NCBI GenBank assembly: GCA_013289765.1
Contig: JABCZI010000017.1
Span: 1-64,000, forward strand
Reading direction: 5' to 3'
Length of the DNA stretch: 64,000 nt
Source: Acidobacteriota bacterium
GTDB taxonomy: Bacteria > Acidobacteriota > Terriglobia > Terriglobales > Acidobacteriaceae
Of the stretch, positions 33,548-43,290 are shown piece after piece; within the stretch, counting starts at the first letter, position 1; every line of letters starts with the position of its first letter. The notes beneath the pieces were generated by a model that had not been told where the DNA came from, searched no databases, and saw nothing but the letters and a program-made list of their open reading frames with translations. The position numbers and the translations under genes were made by a program.

Positions 33548-34416
33548 CAAAAATCGAAATTGGACAGATCAGCGGCATCGGGAAATCGTTGTTTGTGATT
33601 TGCCTGTTGGCGGGTGCGATCATCACCGCGGCCATTCATCATCCGGCAGGAATCATCGCTGGCGGCGTACTGGGTTTGTATCTGATGTTCTCCCTGAAAG
33701 TAGTGCAGCAGTGGGAAAAGGTCGCGGTCCTGCGCCTGGGGCGCTATGTGGGATTGCGCGGGCCGGGACTGTTTCACATTGTGCCCATTGTCGAGACGTT
33801 AAGCGCATATGTAGACCAGCGCGTGCGCGTCGCCAACGTCTCTGCCGAATCTACGCTGACGCGCGACACCGTTCCCGTGAACGTGGACGCGATTGTGTTC
33901 TGGATGGTGTGGAACGCGGAGAAATCGATTTTGGAAGTTGAGAATTTTATTGAGGCCATCAACATGAGCGCGCAGACGGCGCTGCGGGAGTCGATTGGCC
34001 GTCACGAACTGGCACAGATGATCACCGAGCGCGAGACACTCGGGCGCGAACTGCAGCGAATTCTGGATGAGAAGACAAATCCGTGGGGCATCACGGTGCA
34101 ATCCGTCGAAATTCGCGACGTCAGGATTCCGCAAGGACTGGAAGACGCGATGTCGCGGCAAGCGCAGGCAGAGAGAGAGCGGCAGGCGCGAATTATTTTG
34201 GGACAAGCGGAGACAGAAATTTCCAACAGCTTTGTGCAGGCTGCTGCAGCTTATGCGGAAAACCCGGTAGCTCTGCATCTGCGCGCCATGAACATGCTCT
34301 ACGAAGCCATTAAGGAAAAAGGCTCGATGGTGATTGTGCCTTCGTCTGCCGTGGAGACGATGGGACTGGGCGGAACGCTCGCGACGGCATCGCTCGGCGG
34401 CGCGAAGGCTCAGTAG
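33544..34416 (+). CDS. SPFH/stomatin-like membrane protein (slipin)
   Basis: A 290-residue protein. Two hydrophobic helices near 15-52 anchor it. The SPFH domain follows (VLRLGRYVGLRGPGLFHIVPIVE, then RVRVANVSAESTLTRDTVPVNVDAIVFW), then the coiled-coil region (SRQAQAERERQARIILGQAE) through which slipins oligomerise into membrane microdomain rings. The extra N-terminal helix is typical of bacterial slipin-1. It is translationally coupled to the YtrA regulator and followed by an ExbD-like gene. An NfeD-type partner, usual for many slipins, is not adjacent. Confidence 0.92.
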   Translation: MTKIEIGQISGIGKSLFVICLLAGAIITAAIHHPAGIIAGGVLGLYLMFSLKVVQQWEKVAVLRLGRYVGLRGPGLFHIVPIVETLSAYVDQRVRVANVSAESTLTRDTVPVNVDAIVFWMVWNAEKSILEVENFIEAINMSAQTALRESIGRHELAQMITERETLGRELQRILDEKTNPWGITVQSVEIRDVRIPQGLEDAMSRQAQAERERQARIILGQAETEISNSFVQAAAAYAENPVALHLRAMNMLYEAIKEKGSMVIVPSSAVETMGLGGTLATASLGGAKAQ

Positions 34417-34461
34417 CAAGTGTGCGGGCGATTCGGAAACTGCTATGAGAGGAGAAACAAT

Positions 34462-34953
34462 ATGAGTTGGCTTGAAACAAATTATCTTGCGAGAACGAAG
34501 CAGACAGTGTGGAGTGCGGCATTTCTGGCAGTTGTAACGATCATGTTAACTGCTCCGCGGAGCGCCGCGCAGGGAATGCAAGAGGGCATCAACGTAGAGT
34601 TGGCGCCCACAACCAGCGCGGTGCCAGTGCCCGATGCGGACAACCGCGACGCGTTGATTATTACGGTGACCGAGAGCGGCAAACTTTATTTCGGAATCGA
34701 TGCGGTTGCGCCCGATTCGGTCGTGGAAAGGCTTACGGATCGTCGGTCGCGCACGCAGAATCTTTATATCAAGGCTGATGCCAGAGCACCTTATGCGTCC
34801 GTGGTGAAGGTCGTGGATGCGGCGCGCGTGGCCGGGGTCGCGGGCGTGATTCTGTTAACGGCTCAACCAAAGGCTTCGCAAAGCGGAGCGTTGGTTTCTC
34901 CAGACGGTATCGAGATAGAGTTGGCCCGGCGAACACCTCCGGCAACGAAGTAA
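34462..34953 (+). CDS. ExbD/TolR-like periplasmic protein
   Basis: A 163-residue protein. The single N-terminal helix (TVWSAAFLAVVTIMLTAPRSAAQ) reads like a signal peptide with an AAQ-type cleavage site. It has no membrane aspartate of the kind ExbD/TolR need for proton-driven work. The rest matches the ExbD periplasmic domain: INVELAPTTSAVPV, ALIITVTESGKLYFG, NLYIKADARAPYASVVKVVDAARVAGV. GAGGAG precedes the ATG. It lies 45 bases after the slipin gene. I infer a soluble or anchored ExbD-fold protein that pairs with the slipin, and not a motor subunit. Confidence 0.82.
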   Translation: MSWLETNYLARTKQTVWSAAFLAVVTIMLTAPRSAAQGMQEGINVELAPTTSAVPVPDADNRDALIITVTESGKLYFGIDAVAPDSVVERLTDRRSRTQNLYIKADARAPYASVVKVVDAARVAGVAGVILLTAQPKASQSGALVSPDGIEIELARRTPPATK

Positions 34954-35035
34954 AAATTAGACGGACGCTTCGACCGAGACGGTGAAGAATCCGCGACTGT
35001 GGAAGCTTGGCGCTGGATGGGCCATGCGACCACAG

Positions 35036-35265
35036 GGGCTGAAGCCCATTTCGATTTAAGGGATTTACGCGGCGCTGAAGCGCCGCTCTTCCACGTCGCG
35101 ATAGGGTTTCACGGTGCGATGGGTGTTCAACGTGCGATGGGTTTCACGGCGCATGGGCTTTCACGGCGCATGGGTTGATGGCGCGGCTGAAGCCGCGCCC
35201 TTGCAAAAGCTGAGCCCCACGCGGAAGGACAGCCGAGGACGGCTGTCCCTCGATAAGAGCGAGGG
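35036..35265. repeat. Cluster of hairpin repeats and a short tandem array
   Basis: The 330-base gap after the ExbD-like gene is packed with repeats. Three perfect hairpins share the core CT-GA-AG: GGGCT/AGCCC at 35036-35047, GCGGCGCT/AGCGCCGC at 35069-35086, and GGCGCGGCT/AGCCGCGCC at 35180-35199. Between them, at about 35106-35174, are four imperfect 16-19 bp copies of TTTCACGGYGCRATGGG. A GGACAGCCG/CGGCTGTCC hairpin follows at 35227-35248, then CCCTCG/CGAGGG at 35247-35265. No gene is supported here. Confidence 0.8.
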
Positions 35266-35282
35266 TGACGTCAACATTTTAA

Positions 35283-37325
35283 CTACCAAACGTGGCAGGC
35301 ATTCTCGGCCACCATGGGCTGTCCGGCTTTGCATCCCCAGACTTTCTGAAACTCCGGCATGTTCTGCACTACGCCATCCACGCGATACTTTCCGGGGGAG
35401 TGGGGATCGGTGAGCACGCGGGTACGGGCGATTTCGGGGCGGCGCTTTTCGCACCACACCCGTGCGAATCCCAGGAAGAAACGCTGCTCAGGCGTGTAGC
35501 CATCGAGTTTACGGCCTTCTTTCCCTGTCTTGTCGTCGGCGATCATGTGTTCCAGCGCCAGCAGGGCGATCCGGGCGCCGCCATTATCCGCGGTGTTCTC
35601 GCCAAGCGTGAGACGGCCGTTCAGCTTCAGGTCATCGACCGCGACAAAGTTCGAATACTCATCCGCAACACAAGTGACGCGCTTCTCAAACTCCTTGCCG
35701 TCTTGTTCAGTCCACCAGTCATGCAAATTTCCTTTTGGATCGTACTTTCGGCCTTGATCGTCGAAGCCATGAGTGAGCTCGTGCCCGATGACCAGGCCGA
35801 TGCCGCCGAAGTTCACCGCATCGTCCATGCTCTTGTCGAAAAATGGGGGCTGCAGAATTCCCGCCGGGAAAACAATCTCATTGAACGACCCGCTGTAATA
35901 GGCATTCACCGTCGGAGGAGTCATGCCCCATTCCTTGCGGTCGAGAGGCTTATCAATCTTTGCGATCTCGCGTTTCGAGTCGAATGTGTTCGCGCTGGCG
36001 ATGTTGCCCAGCAGATCGTCGGGCTTGATTACGACTGAACTGTAGTCGCGATACACATCGGGATAGCCGATCTTGTTGCGAATGGCATCCAGCTTCACCT
36101 TGGCCTGTTTCTTAGTTTCGTCGCTCATCCAGGAAAGATCGTGAATGTCTTCCGCCAGGGACTTCTCGAGCGCGTCCACCACCTTCAGCATGCGCTGCTT
36201 GCCGTCCGCGCCGAAAGTTACGTCCACATATCTCTGGCCCAGGGCCTCGCCCAATTCTCGATCGGTAAGATTGACACAGCGCTTCCAGCGCGCCTGTATT
36301 TCCTTCTGGCCGGTCAGGTTCTGCTGGAACTTGAAGTTGGCGTCGACGAATGGTTGCGAAAGCCACGGAGCCGCGGCATGCAGCGCGTGCCAACTCACAT
36401 ACGTCTTGAGGGATTCGATCGATTCGGATTCCAGCACCGCATTCACCTGTTTGAAGAAATCAGGGTTCGTAACATTGAGCTGGGAGAAATTGGGCGCGCC
36501 CACGGCCGTGAAATAGCGGTTGAGATAGAAATCAGGTCCGAGGGCGACCGCCTCATCGCGGCTCATTTTGTGATCGCGATTCTTCGGATCGCGGCGAGCG
36601 GTGCGGTCCATGGAAGCCTTGGCCAATGCTATTTCAATGCGGAGTGTGGTTTGAGCGGAATCGGCTGCCTGCTGCGGCGTCTGGCCCGCAAGCGTAAATA
36701 CCTGGGTCACATATTCCACCAGGTGCTGCCGCATCTCTTTCATCTTCGGGTTATCGTCCTTGATGTAGTAATCGCGATCGGGCAAGGTGAGACCGCCCTG
36801 GTCAATGTAGGCGATGACTTGATCGGCGTTGTGCAGGTCCGGGGATGAATAGAAACTGAATAGTGAGCCCGATCCAATCAGGTCGAGGCGGCCGAGCTCG
36901 TCCATCAGCGAACCTTTGTCTTGCGCGGCTGCAATGCGGCCGAGCTCCGGCTTTAATGGGTTGATGCCTTTTGCATCGACGGCCTTCTCGTCCATGCAGG
37001 AGCCGTAGAGATCGCCAATTCTTTGGTCAATGGGGTTGCGTCCGGCGCCGCCAGCCGCTGCCTTTTCCAGAATTTCGCGCTCGATGTCGAGATTGCGTTC
37101 GTGCAGTTCCACGAAACTCACCCATTGCGACTGGTCAGGAGGAATTTCGGAATTCTTGATCCAGTTGCCGCAGGCGTACTGGTAAAAATCCACGCAGGGA
37201 TCGACGGTCTTATCGATGGTATCGAGGCTGAATGCCGGCGAAGGCCTCGCGGGCGACGATAATTGGCAGACGCTGGCGACAGCTAGAACAAGCAATAAGG
37301 CTGGCAAGAGACCGAGGACTCGCAC
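35283..37325 (-). CDS. M13 family zinc metallopeptidase (PepO/neprilysin-like)
   Basis: A 680-residue exported endopeptidase that cuts oligopeptides. The N-terminus is a signal peptide with a possible lipobox-like VASVC near residue 20. The zinc site is HELTH at 515-519 with the third ligand E576 in GENTADNGG. The family NAYYSGSFNEIVFPAGILQPP segment is at 474-494, and the terminal CHVW matches the family's CxVW end. The GTG start has AAGGAG upstream. The gene stands alone. Confidence 0.96.
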   Translation of the reverse strand: MRVLGLLPALLLVLAVASVCQLSSPARPSPAFSLDTIDKTVDPCVDFYQYACGNWIKNSEIPPDQSQWVSFVELHERNLDIEREILEKAAAGGAGRNPIDQRIGDLYGSCMDEKAVDAKGINPLKPELGRIAAAQDKGSLMDELGRLDLIGSGSLFSFYSSPDLHNADQVIAYIDQGGLTLPDRDYYIKDDNPKMKEMRQHLVEYVTQVFTLAGQTPQQAADSAQTTLRIEIALAKASMDRTARRDPKNRDHKMSRDEAVALGPDFYLNRYFTAVGAPNFSQLNVTNPDFFKQVNAVLESESIESLKTYVSWHALHAAAPWLSQPFVDANFKFQQNLTGQKEIQARWKRCVNLTDRELGEALGQRYVDVTFGADGKQRMLKVVDALEKSLAEDIHDLSWMSDETKKQAKVKLDAIRNKIGYPDVYRDYSSVVIKPDDLLGNIASANTFDSKREIAKIDKPLDRKEWGMTPPTVNAYYSGSFNEIVFPAGILQPPFFDKSMDDAVNFGGIGLVIGHELTHGFDDQGRKYDPKGNLHDWWTEQDGKEFEKRVTCVADEYSNFVAVDDLKLNGRLTLGENTADNGGARIALLALEHMIADDKTGKEGRKLDGYTPEQRFFLGFARVWCEKRRPEIARTRVLTDPHSPGKYRVDGVVQNMPEFQKVWGCKAGQPMVAENACHVW

Positions 37326-39093
<1,768 letters not shown>

Positions 39094-39127
39094 AACACGT
39101 ACTTGCATCTATCCCAAAGCGAGGTCT

Positions 39128-39334
39128 ATGGATCACCACGAGGCAGTCCGGAAATTTGAACATTTGATGTTGAAAGAGGCCGATCACGCACGCGAAGTAG
39201 CGACGGAACTGGAGGCCTTGGCGCCGATCCTGACGACTGAGAAATCACGACAGCTCGCACAGTTGCAAATAAAGGCGAGCCACAAGCAAGCCAAAGAGTT
39301 TCGCGAATTGTCGGAGAAGGTCAAAGAGAAATAG
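39128..39334 (+). CDS. Small coiled-coil hypothetical protein
   Basis: A 68-residue, highly charged, almost entirely helical protein (HEAVRKFEHLMLKEADHAREVATELEAL). It could be an antiparallel coiled coil. GAGG precedes the ATG. It lies 34 bases after thiC and may share its transcript. An antitoxin-like remnant follows its stop codon. Function is unknown. Confidence 0.55.
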   Translation: MDHHEAVRKFEHLMLKEADHAREVATELEALAPILTTEKSRQLAQLQIKASHKQAKEFRELSEKVKEK

Positions 39335-39335
39335 T

Positions 39336-39480
39336 GCTGGGATGAGCCCGAAATTCTCGCCGCCATTGATGAAGGCACTCGGGATGCGAAGCTGGCCGTA
39401 CCGTCCCTGCCGAAGAAGTCCGCAAGCGGCTGCCCAAGTGGATTGCCGCCTCCTCTACCCGCATGGGCGCTGAACGATAG
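39336..39480 (+). pseudogene. Remnant of an antitoxin-like gene
   Basis: Just after the preceding stop, one frame reads WDEPEILAAIDEGTRDAKL. Near 39395 the sense passes to another frame, RTVPAEEVRKRLPKWIAA, and then to a TAG at 39478-39480. Joined by one missing base (as L-G-R-T-V-P) the two pieces form one continuous segment of the kind seen in short type II antitoxins (AIDEGxxDxxxGRxVPxEEVRKxL). There is no start codon or intact frame, and no toxin gene adjacent on this strand. I read it as a decayed antitoxin gene. Confidence 0.5.
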
Positions 39481-39497
39481 CCAAGATCGTCGGCAAA

Positions 39498-40145
39498 TCA
39501 GTTGTGGAAGTCAGCCATGCCATCCCATACCAACTGGACCGCAATTGCGAGAATTAAAAAACCGAAGACCTTGTTGATCGCGCCGACTGCGCTTGGGCCC
39601 AGGCGACGCACCAACGGACCGCCCATGTAGAAGAAAAGAACAACGCTCAGAGCGACCGCCGCAATACCAATGACCATCCCCATGTAAGAAGCAGCGCTGT
39701 CGACGTGCGCGGCGAGGCCCATGACGACGCCAATCGCCCCTGGCCCCGACATGAGCGGCATGGCAAGCGGCGTAAGCGAGATATCTGCTTTGTCCTCGGC
39801 CTCGTGACTTTCTTCTGGAGTAATGCGCGCATGCGAAGTGACCATTCCCCAGGCGGTATTCGCGACAATCAGCCCTCCGGCAATTTTCAGGACTGGCAGC
39901 GAGATGCCGAAGAAATACAAGACGAAGCGGCCAAAAAATAGAAACGTGACCAGGATGACGAAGACCCAGACGCCGGTTTTTAAGGCGGTGCGTTGGCGGT
40001 CTTTGGCCGTCCAGGCAGACGTCATTGAGAAGAAAATGGGGATGCCGCCGAAGGGATCGACGATGGGAAATAAGGCAAGAAACGTGGCCGCCGCTGAATG
40101 CGGCAGCGTGCGGAGGAATTGACCGAGAGCGTGAGTGGCGTTCAT
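39498..40145 (-). CDS. MarC family integral membrane protein
   Basis: A 215-residue, six-helix inner-membrane protein of the MarC/UPF0056 family. It has FLALFPIVDPFGGIPIFFSMT near residue 22 and PLAMPLMSGPGAIGVVM near 127, the two characteristic inverted-repeat motifs. The family was once linked to antibiotic resistance; its real function is unknown. Its ATG begins three bases after the VapC toxin stop and has no ribosome site of its own, so it is likely translated by coupling to the toxin. Confidence 0.92.
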   Translation of the reverse strand: MNATHALGQFLRTLPHSAAATFLALFPIVDPFGGIPIFFSMTSAWTAKDRQRTALKTGVWVFVILVTFLFFGRFVLYFFGISLPVLKIAGGLIVANTAWGMVTSHARITPEESHEAEDKADISLTPLAMPLMSGPGAIGVVMGLAAHVDSAASYMGMVIGIAAVALSVVLFFYMGGPLVRRLGPSAVGAINKVFGFLILAIAVQLVWDGMADFHN

Positions 40146-40148
40146 GAG

Positions 40149-40562
40149 CTAGCGGAACTTGAAAGGGTTGATAATTTCTACGCGAAGAAGCTTGAAGTCT
40201 TTTTCGTTCCGCGTCGCTACGGTGAGTCTGTGTACCCGAGCGGTGGCCGCGATCATTGCATCGTACAGCAGGTCGTCTTGCTTACCCACCATTGTGCGTG
40301 CGGTTTCGCGGAAGCAGCGTCCGTCCATCGCTAAAATGATCGAAGAGTTCTCCAAATCTTCGACCCATGACTCGATGGCATCGGCTTTGGCTATATCTTG
40401 GCTGCGTGTGCGCTCGATGCCCTCCTGGAGTTCCAATAGCGTGACAGCCGAAAGACAAACCTCGTCCTCCCTGAGGCTATCGAACCACGCAAGCACCCTT
40501 CCATGCGGCTTCGGCTTATGAAGTTCCGAAATTATGTTCGCATCGAGCAGATAACGTATCAC
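40149..40562 (-). CDS. PIN-domain toxin (VapC-like)
   Basis: A 137-residue PIN-domain ribonuclease. The first catalytic Asp is D7 in YLLDANIISELHKP. An acidic residue follows in LLELQEGIER, and a further pair in QDDLLYDAMIAATA. These toxins cleave tRNA or rRNA when free of antitoxin. The GTG start overlaps the antitoxin stop (GTGA), the usual coupling in such pairs. It is followed immediately by marC. Confidence 0.92.
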   Translation of the reverse strand: MIRYLLDANIISELHKPKPHGRVLAWFDSLREDEVCLSAVTLLELQEGIERTRSQDIAKADAIESWVEDLENSSIILAMDGRCFRETARTMVGKQDDLLYDAMIAATARVHRLTVATRNEKDFKLLRVEIINPFKFR

Positions 40563-40813
40563 TCGAACTCCACTGGAGCACGACGTTTCCACTTTCTACG
40601 CGGCGGGATAAGGTTCTCAAAGCGAGGACCAGCCCGCAGCAATTCTTTAATGCCAGGACGCGACGCGCTCTTGATCCTGCGCCATTCGCCGATAGGAACG
40701 AGTACGGCGGCCTCAACGCCTCGGCGAGTCACCACTTGCGGCCCTTCTTTCAAGGCGGCATCAAGGAACTCGCTGAACCTAGCCTTCGCCTCCTGTAGCT
40801 GCCAGGATCCCAT
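40559..40813 (-). CDS. Phd/YefM-type antitoxin
   Basis: An 84-residue antitoxin. The N-terminal DNA-binding region WQLQEAKARFSEFLDAALKEGPQVVTRRGVEAAVLVP is the standard Phd/YefM fold. The C-terminal basic segment (RRKWKRRAPVEFE) should bind and cover the PIN toxin. The ATG at 40813 has GGAGG upstream. The promoter carries two identical palindromes that fit autorepression. A longer in-frame start at 40858 lies upstream of the promoter and is ruled out. Confidence 0.92.
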   Translation of the reverse strand: MGSWQLQEAKARFSEFLDAALKEGPQVVTRRGVEAAVLVPIGEWRRIKSASRPGIKELLRAGPRFENLIPPRRKWKRRAPVEFE

Positions 40814-40829
40814 GGTCGCCTCCAAGCCA

Positions 40830-40858
40830 ACTATACGACTAGTCAGATGACTAGTCAA
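40830..40858 (-). promoter_or_regulatory. Toxin-antitoxin promoter with double-palindrome operator
   Basis: On the minus strand TTGACT (40858-40853) and TATAGT (40835-40830) are separated by 17 bp. Two exact copies of the palindrome GACTAGTC, at 40837-40844 and 40849-40856, lie 12 bp centre to centre and fill the space between the -35 and -10 boxes. Two dimer sites in this place would block polymerase, as expected for an autoregulated Phd-type antitoxin. Confidence 0.82.
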
Positions 40859-40864
40859 CGTGGT

Positions 40865-43039
40865 TTACCTGTATCCTTCCAGCACTTTGGCGGCACGCTC
40901 CAGCGCCGCGGTCAGAACGGCCAACTGTTGCCGTGCCCGCTCCGCGTCTGCTTTGTCGAGAGCTTCGTTCACTCCCGGAATCACTACTGCGGCATATCCC
41001 GTATATTCCCCCGGAGCGTAGATCGCGTGACGAAACCATGGACGATGCGGCAGTCCTTCCGGCACCAGCAGCGCCCGTTCGGCGGCGAGCAGCGCGCGGT
41101 TCAACCGTGTTGAATCTCGCGGAGGGTTTTTCTGCTTCGCCAATATCTTTGCTCCCGCCTCCTGAAAATGTCTCGCAGCCGCAGTCACGGCACTCATATC
41201 AAGCATATGCTCGCCGAGTTTGGCCTCCGCCCTTTTCTTTGCGGTGTCGAGGTATGCGGAAATCTCTTTTCCATATTCTTCGTAGTCGTAAGGCAGCACA
41301 TCAGCGTCAGCCATGCGCATAGCCTCCAGGCCAAACACTCGCGCCATTTGCTGCTCGTAGATGAAATCGGGATCGCCAAACTTCTTGAACCACGCAAAAT
41401 TATCGAACACGGAATGGTAAACACCGTACGGACCGGTAGAACTAATATCGGTGGAAGGCACGCCGAGGTGTTGCTGGAAGGCGCTGTAATCGGACCCGCT
41501 ACCGAGATCGCCAACCGGGACATCGCTTTTAACATTCGCCGCGGGGATTCGGCGCGTGTCGCCGATGGCTTCGGCGGGTGACTGAGCGGAAGCAAGTGCC
41601 GGCTGATCATTTTTTTGCCATGCCTCATACAGAGTCCCGCCCCGCGGACTGGGAACAGACGTAGCGATATCGCGCAAGAACTGCTTCAAGCTCGGGACTG
41701 CCGAAGCACCGAACTTCGGACCGGAAACAGCAACATCCATGTTGAAATAGGCGGGTGCGCCAGCCAATTCTGATTCGTATTGCTCGGCCCATTCGGTTGA
41801 ACCGATCAGGCCTTCTTCTTCGCCGTCCCAGCTTCCAAAAATTATCGTGCGCTTTGGCTTCCAGCCGGTCTTCATCAACTCGCCAACTCCGTGCACAGTT
41901 TCGAGCATCGCCGCCGTGCCGCTGTTCGGATCCACCGCTCCATAGACCCAAGCGTCGCGGTGATTTCCCGCCACAACCCACTCGTCGGGCGATTCGTTGC
42001 CGCGCACGCGGCCGATTACATCCCACAGGGTGCGGAACTGATAATCCTGTTTGAGATGCATCTTCACGCGCACAGGTCCCGGGCCAACGTGGTAGGTAAA
42101 GGGCAGCGCACCTTGCCACTCGCGCGGGGAGTCGGGCCCACCGAGATGTTGAAGGATTGGAGAAGCGTCGTGATAAGAAAGCGGTGTAACTGGAATCCTC
42201 GGCATCTGCGCAGACTGTTCCGGAGGAGTCCGGTTGGTGTCTGGCAGCGATGGCAACGACGCAATTCCAGGCGTGGTCGGATCGCCGGGGAATTTGAACA
42301 TGTATCCTACCGATCCGCGCTGCACGCCGGTGTCGGGGCGCCATGGGCCGTCGGGATATTTGTCGCCGCGACGCCAGCCATCGTCGAAAGGATCGGAATA
42401 GATGATTACTCCCGCCGCGCCATGTTCTTGCGCAATGAACTCCTTCACGCCGCGGAAGTTTTGGCCGTAGCGCACCAGGACGATCTTGCCGCGCACATCG
42501 ATCTTCAACTTATCCAGTTTCTCGAAATCTTCCGGAGTACCGTAATTCGCATAGACCACGTCAGCTTCAACATCGCCTGAGGGCGACATGCCGCTGAACG
42601 GCATCACCACGCGCGGGTCGTTGTCGTAGGGATCTCCATCGACATGCTCGCGGGTGGGGCCGTGCATTTCGACTCCGGCGGGCGCGGTAACGTCCACTGA
42701 TATTTCCACGGGATAGTTGATCCACACTTTGTACTCGACGATCTCGGTCTCGAGCCCGGCATCGCGAAATTTCTGTGCTACGTAATCCGCGGTGGCTTTG
42801 TCTTCGGGCGTGCCCGCCATGTGCGGGGCTTTCGTCAACGTGCGGAGGTGCTCTTCGGCAAGTTTAGGATCGGGCACGGCGAGGAAGCGGGCTTCTGTGG
42901 CGTTTTCGGCAACGGCGTCGCGAAAACCGAAGATGGATTGAGGGGGAGTCGAAGACTCAGGAGCGTTGGCAGCCGCGCTGGACATCAGAAATGAAAGTAA
43001 GATGACGATGGAAAAAAGAACTGATGAGAACAGTCTCAT
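40865..43039 (-). CDS. Exported M28 metallopeptidase (glutamate carboxypeptidase II-like)
   Basis: A 724-residue peptidase with a signal peptide (1-24). A PA domain is inserted near 150-290 (VRGKIVLVRYGQNFRGVKEF). The M28 catalytic domain has GNHRDAWVYGAVDPNSG, WDGEEEGLIGS, NMDVAVSG and YHSVFD, which together supply the two-zinc ligands. A transferrin-receptor-like dimerisation domain ends the chain. The layout is that of PSMA/NAALADase, which trims C-terminal Glu/Asp from peptides. The ribosome site is weak. The stop is only a few bases from the antitoxin promoter. Confidence 0.94.
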   Translation of the reverse strand: MRLFSSVLFSIVILLSFLMSSAAANAPESSTPPQSIFGFRDAVAENATEARFLAVPDPKLAEEHLRTLTKAPHMAGTPEDKATADYVAQKFRDAGLETEIVEYKVWINYPVEISVDVTAPAGVEMHGPTREHVDGDPYDNDPRVVMPFSGMSPSGDVEADVVYANYGTPEDFEKLDKLKIDVRGKIVLVRYGQNFRGVKEFIAQEHGAAGVIIYSDPFDDGWRRGDKYPDGPWRPDTGVQRGSVGYMFKFPGDPTTPGIASLPSLPDTNRTPPEQSAQMPRIPVTPLSYHDASPILQHLGGPDSPREWQGALPFTYHVGPGPVRVKMHLKQDYQFRTLWDVIGRVRGNESPDEWVVAGNHRDAWVYGAVDPNSGTAAMLETVHGVGELMKTGWKPKRTIIFGSWDGEEEGLIGSTEWAEQYESELAGAPAYFNMDVAVSGPKFGASAVPSLKQFLRDIATSVPSPRGGTLYEAWQKNDQPALASAQSPAEAIGDTRRIPAANVKSDVPVGDLGSGSDYSAFQQHLGVPSTDISSTGPYGVYHSVFDNFAWFKKFGDPDFIYEQQMARVFGLEAMRMADADVLPYDYEEYGKEISAYLDTAKKRAEAKLGEHMLDMSAVTAAARHFQEAGAKILAKQKNPPRDSTRLNRALLAAERALLVPEGLPHRPWFRHAIYAPGEYTGYAAVVIPGVNEALDKADAERARQQLAVLTAALERAAKVLEGYR

Positions 43040-43089
43040 AAGGGTCTCGCGGGGAAAGTAAATAAGGTAGCACAGCGAGGTGTTACGCT

Positions 43090-43290
43090 ATGCAGATGAA
43101 GCGCGCACGTAGGAAGTTTAAGCCTCTCAAAATTATTCCCGCGAGCCGGGGCACCGGCCTTAGCGACGTGAGCGAGAACCACGACTATTACCTTAGCGCA
43201 GGGCTGAGCGCAGAAATTGAGAACTCCAAATTGTGGGGAAAAGTTACCGAACCTGCCCCGTCCCGACAATCTCGTACTTCGAAGAAGTAA
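43090..43290 (+). CDS. Small basic hypothetical protein
   Basis: A 66-residue protein of unknown function with a basic N-terminus (KRARRKFKPLKI) and a short acidic middle (SDVSENHDYYLSAG). GAGGTG lies about eight bases before the ATG. It is divergent from the M28 gene and overlaps the 3' end of proA by 47 bases on the other strand. It could be a chance frame; the ribosome site and the non-random composition favour a gene only weakly. Confidence 0.35.
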   Translation: MQMKRARRKFKPLKIIPASRGTGLSDVSENHDYYLSAGLSAEIENSKLWGKVTEPAPSRQSRTSKK

